DNA of 7,265 bases. It comes from ARS1285 sp039796495. GTDB lineage: Archaea > Nanobdellota > Nanobdellia > Pacearchaeales > GW2011-AR1. This document shows positions 5,888 through 7,265 of this stretch, piece after piece. Each line of letters starts with the position of its first letter. Position 1 is the first letter of the stretch. The notes below the pieces were generated by a model. That model saw nothing but the letters and a program-made list of their open reading frames with translations. It made no database searches and was not told the DNA's origin. The position numbers and the translations under genes were made by a program. Where the stretch lies: contig JBDKJQ010000022.1 of NCBI GenBank assembly GCA_039796495.1, positions 1-7,265 on the forward strand, read 5' to 3'.

Positions 5888-6544
5888 ATGACAACCGCAC
5901 AATCAAGAATCATTTACACACCGCCAAGCGAAGGCTCCTGGAAAATTCCGGACGTTTTATATCGAGGAGAAAGATGCACCTATGAATTATTTGAAAGAAT
6001 GACTCCCTCGTTAAATCAAGATAAACTTTCCGAGTTATATAATAAAGAGAAGAACGCAGGAAACCCTCATCCAACTGATATGCCTTTGCTCTGGGCGATT
6101 GCCACACAAGCATATGAATTACGAGAAGAGGAGGGAAGTGAAAGATTGAGAGCATTTCTCAGAGATGGAATCAGAAAATGGCCCAACACGCTTACCCGAA
6201 TAGCATACACTTCCGAGGGAGAGGATCGTGTCATCCATAATTACAAAACGTCAGATGAATATTCCTTAGCTGAGAATATTGTCGGTAGCGACGGATTTAT
6301 TAGCGAAATTCCTGACAGTTCTGTTTTAGAAACAATTTTGGGAGCCAAAGATGTTCAGAAAATAAATGCAGTATCACAATATCTAAACGGGACTCCTACG
6401 TATTTGTGGAGAGTAAACGCAAAACCAAAGCAAAAAGATGAGAGAGTTGCCAGGTTTTACGCCGACGGCGACTGGCTTGACCTCTACTGCGTCAGGCGTG
6501 TTGATATCGAGGATGCTGCCTTTCGGGTATTGAGAGTTGAGTAG
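5888..6544 (+). CDS. Candidate DGR target (variable) protein
   Basis: A 218-residue protein without signal peptide or membrane segment, so probably cytoplasmic. I do not recognise a named N-terminal domain. Residues 1-180 are mixed, with a helical stretch (PLLWAIATQAYELREEEGSE) and a run reading YLNGTPTYLWRVN before the end. The last ~30 residues (187-214) are the part matched by the downstream template copy. There the protein has Tyr191, Asp193, Trp196, Asp198, Tyr200, Val202, Arg204, Ile207 and Asp209 where the template encodes Asn, Asn, Arg, Asn, Asn, Asn, His, Asn and Asn. The closing AFRVLRVE resembles the last strand of C-type-lectin-like DGR targets (inference). In DGRs such proteins are binding scaffolds whose exposed residues are diversified, and what this one binds is unknown. 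The start is fixed by a TATA-like box about 25 nt upstream. An ordinary hypothetical protein with a decayed duplicate is less likely given the adenine bias. Confidence 0.85.
   Translation: MTTAQSRIIYTPPSEGSWKIPDVLYRGERCTYELFERMTPSLNQDKLSELYNKEKNAGNPHPTDMPLLWAIATQAYELREEEGSERLRAFLRDGIRKWPNTLTRIAYTSEGEDRVIHNYKTSDEYSLAENIVGSDGFISEIPDSSVLETILGAKDVQKINAVSQYLNGTPTYLWRVNAKPKQKDERVARFYADGDWLDLYCVRRVDIEDAAFRVLRVE
6446..6529 (+). repeat. DGR variable region (VR), at the 3' end of the target gene
   Basis: These 84 nt align without gaps to 6850-6933 (offset 404). I count 15 differences. Twelve are at positions where the other copy has A, seven read as A to G and five as A to T. The remaining three are at C (two C to T, one C to G). 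Codons such as GTT GCC AGG, GGC GAC, CTC, TGC, GTT, GAG and GCC TTT CG are unchanged. As in other DGRs, the region sits at the extreme C terminus. The shared TGCCTTTCG at the 3' end, followed by the point where the copies diverge, is the best candidate for the initiation-of-mutagenic-homing (IMH) site. Confidence 0.85.
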
Positions 6545-6849
6545 CAAACGTGCGGGGCTCGCTTGTGGTGAGTGAAACATTTTAGAAATCCGCGAAGCGG
6601 CGCCGAAAAAAATTTAAACTCTATTTTTCTCTTTAATGTGCCCAAAGGTTTTCTTTCTTGAGCAAGAAGAAAGCTGGATGGACTACACGCCAATTAATCA
6701 GCACATCATTAAAATTTATTTTAAGTCATAAAATTCAATCACGACATTTGGTAGCGATAACGAGCCGCGAACAATGAAGTGATGGTGCTCCCTTTGAAGC
6801 AATTCATTGACGAGGAGAATCTTTTACAAGATAGGTTAATTGGCTACAC
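6545..6849. other. Non-coding spacer between variable gene and template repeat
   Basis: This roughly 300-nt stretch has no convincing gene. Just after the stop codon it is GC-rich, with two small potential hairpins: CTCGC/GTGAG around TTGTG (6558-6572, one G-T pair) and CCGC/GCGG around GAA (6590-6600). The palindrome CGGCGCCG (6598-6605) overlaps the end of the second. TATA-like elements follow at 6611-6618 (AATTTAAA after a CGAAA) and around 6715-6735, and could drive a template transcript. A 31-codon frame (6636-6731) and a 50-codon frame running into the template (6782-6934) exist but are unsupported. A near-palindrome, TTCTTG-AG-CAAGAA, lies at about 6655-6668. Confidence 0.4.
6557..6605 (+). 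other. GC-rich hairpin cluster downstream of the variable region
   Basis: The first stem (6557-6573, 6 bp including two G-T pairs, 5-nt loop) begins 27 nt after the variable region ends. The second (6590-6600, 4 G-C pairs, 3-nt loop) follows. Some DGRs need a DNA hairpin or cruciform just downstream of the IMH site for efficient retrohoming. These stems are short, so this is a weak match and could equally be a 3'-end structure of the mRNA. Confidence 0.25.
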
Positions 6850-6933
6850 GTTGCCAGGTTCAACGCCAACGGCGACAGGCTTAACCTCAACTGCAACAGG
6901 CATGTTGACAACGAGAATCCTGCCTTTCGAATA
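6850..6933 (+). repeat. DGR template repeat (TR), AAC-rich
   Basis: A non-coding copy of the 3' end of the upstream gene. Read in the gene's frame it encodes V-A-R-F-N-A-N-G-D-R-L-N-L-N, then C-N-R-H-V-D-N-E-N-P-A-F-R-I, with six AAC codons and one AAT. AAC codons are the hallmark of DGR templates, because mutating their adenines reaches many amino acids and never a stop codon. All seven Asn codons differ in the variable region. No start codon opens this frame, and stops precede it (TGA near 6808, TAG at 6832-6834), so it is not itself a gene. Homology begins sharply at GTTGCCAGG and ends after CG(A/G)(A/G)TA. In a DGR the transcript of this segment is reverse transcribed with errors at A, and the cDNA replaces the variable region. 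Confidence 0.85.
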
Positions 6934-6946
6934 GTCTATCCGGGCA

Positions 6947-6978
6947 TTTTTTATAGAATTTTTTTAATCACTTTTTTT
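6947..6978 (+). terminator. T-run cluster, candidate archaeal terminator for the template transcript
   Basis: Three plus-strand T-runs (6947-6952, 6959-6965, 6972-6978) follow the template repeat by 13 nt. Archaeal RNA polymerase terminates at U-tracts without a hairpin, so a template RNA would end here. The last run also encodes Lys codons of the convergent gene's C terminus. Confidence 0.45.
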
Positions 6979-7265
6979 CTCTTTTATATCTTTCAAGCTC
7001 GTTATGCAACTCTTTTGCATGTAGATTTTTTTTCTTTCCTTCTTTTTTCAATAGATAAAATGCCTTCATGTCAGGATGTTTTCCGTCGTAACCATGCATT
7101 GCCTTGACAGGTTTTTTGTTCCAAAAATTCGGAAAGATGAGTATACCGGTATCCGCAAGAAAAATGAGCTGTCCATACTTCTCATCCCAGGAAATTATTT
7201 TTCCACATTTCAATGGCAATTTTTTCCGTACTTCATTCAGTTCTTCTTTTCCTCCCCAGTAGCGA
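6968..7265 (-). CDS. C-terminal part of an alkaline phosphatase superfamily (phosphodiesterase/pyrophosphatase-like) protein, 5' end off the window
   Basis: The minus-strand frame is open to the right edge, so the TTG at 7219 is internal and the true start is outside. The visible 98 residues start RYWGGKEELNEVRKK. They include YGQLIFLADTGILIFPNFW and then AMHGYDGKHPDMKAFYLL, before a Lys-rich tail ending KREKK. The HGYD-x-x-(H)P-x-M-x-(A/G) block with a following strand is the C-terminal metal-ligand region of nucleotide pyrophosphatase/phosphodiesterase-like members of the alkaline phosphatase superfamily, where the His binds one of the two Zn ions. The Asp/Thr nucleophile region would lie upstream, out of view. 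The highly charged tail suggests a soluble C terminus. It converges on the template repeat, ending 35 nt from it, so it occupies the place where a DGR reverse transcriptase often sits. Confidence 0.65.
   Translation of the reverse strand, partial: RYWGGKEELNEVRKKLPLKCGKIISWDEKYGQLIFLADTGILIFPNFWNKKPVKAMHGYDGKHPDMKAFYLLKKEGKKKNLHAKELHNELERYKREKK

Noticed and set aside
6636..6731. A 31-codon frame in the spacer between the variable gene and the template repeat, possibly an Avd-like accessory gene
   Set aside because: Far too short for Avd (about 100+ residues, a helical bundle). It has no family features, and its TATA-like element is closer (about 22 nt) than at the other leaderless genes.
6782..6934. 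A 50-codon plus-strand frame from ATG that runs through the template repeat in a different frame from the target gene
   Set aside because: Over the template it reads as low-complexity Thr/Ser/Gly, and its upstream part shows no recognisable domain. There is no promoter at a leaderless distance, and the repeat is explained by the other frame.
6850..6945. Reading the downstream copy as a pseudogene of a tandem duplicate of the variable protein
   Set aside because: Only the last ~28 codons are represented, with a sharp start. Differences concentrate on adenines of one copy rather than on third codon positions, which fits a DGR template better than decay.

Overview
The window looks like a piece of an archaeal genome, most likely a DPANN-type (Woesearchaeota/Pacearchaeota-like) metagenomic lineage. 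The evidence is as follows. Several starts have a TATA-like box centred about 26 nt upstream and no leader (5888 +, 498 -, probably 1062 -). The tRNA-Gly has a TTTAAA-type box about 26 nt before its 5' end, an A discriminator and no encoded CCA. A TrmB-family regulator and an XPD/Rad3-type helicase are present. The phylum is inference. A CsrA homologue, normally bacterial, is out of place in this setting.

Layout: (1) 2-145, the end of a radical SAM reading frame that stops about where the GGE motif should be, so it looks truncated. (2) 166-1062, two minus-strand genes of unknown function, one possibly Sm-like with RGG triplets. (3) 1162-1893, a TrmB-type regulator, divergent from the gene before it and ending one base from the next gene. 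(4) 1895-5736, a minus-strand block read right to left: PD-(D/E)XK (Cas4/RecB-like) nuclease with an Fe-S cysteine set, overlapping XPD-like helicase with candidate Fe-S cysteines, tRNA-Gly(UCC), CsrA, and a DUF1858-HesB/IscA fusion. The HesB/IscA protein is of the type that delivers the clusters the helicase and nuclease would need. (5) 5888-6967, the most notable part. A leaderless plus-strand gene encodes a 218-residue protein whose last ~30 residues are related to an 84-nt non-coding copy about 400 nt downstream. (6) 6968-7265, the C-terminal end of an alkaline-phosphatase-superfamily protein on the minus strand, running off the right edge.

The pair in region 5 has the signature of a diversity-generating retroelement (DGR). 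Over 84 ungapped positions (6446-6529 against 6850-6933) I count 15 differences, and 12 fall on adenines of the downstream copy. That is half of its 24 adenines changed, against 3 of its 60 other bases. The downstream copy is rich in AAC codons, as DGR template repeats are, and all seven of its Asn codons encode other residues in the gene copy. I therefore call 6850-6933 the template repeat and 6446-6529 the variable region of the target gene. No reverse transcriptase or Avd gene lies in the window, so the RT must be elsewhere, act in trans, or have been lost. T-runs just after the template could end its transcript.
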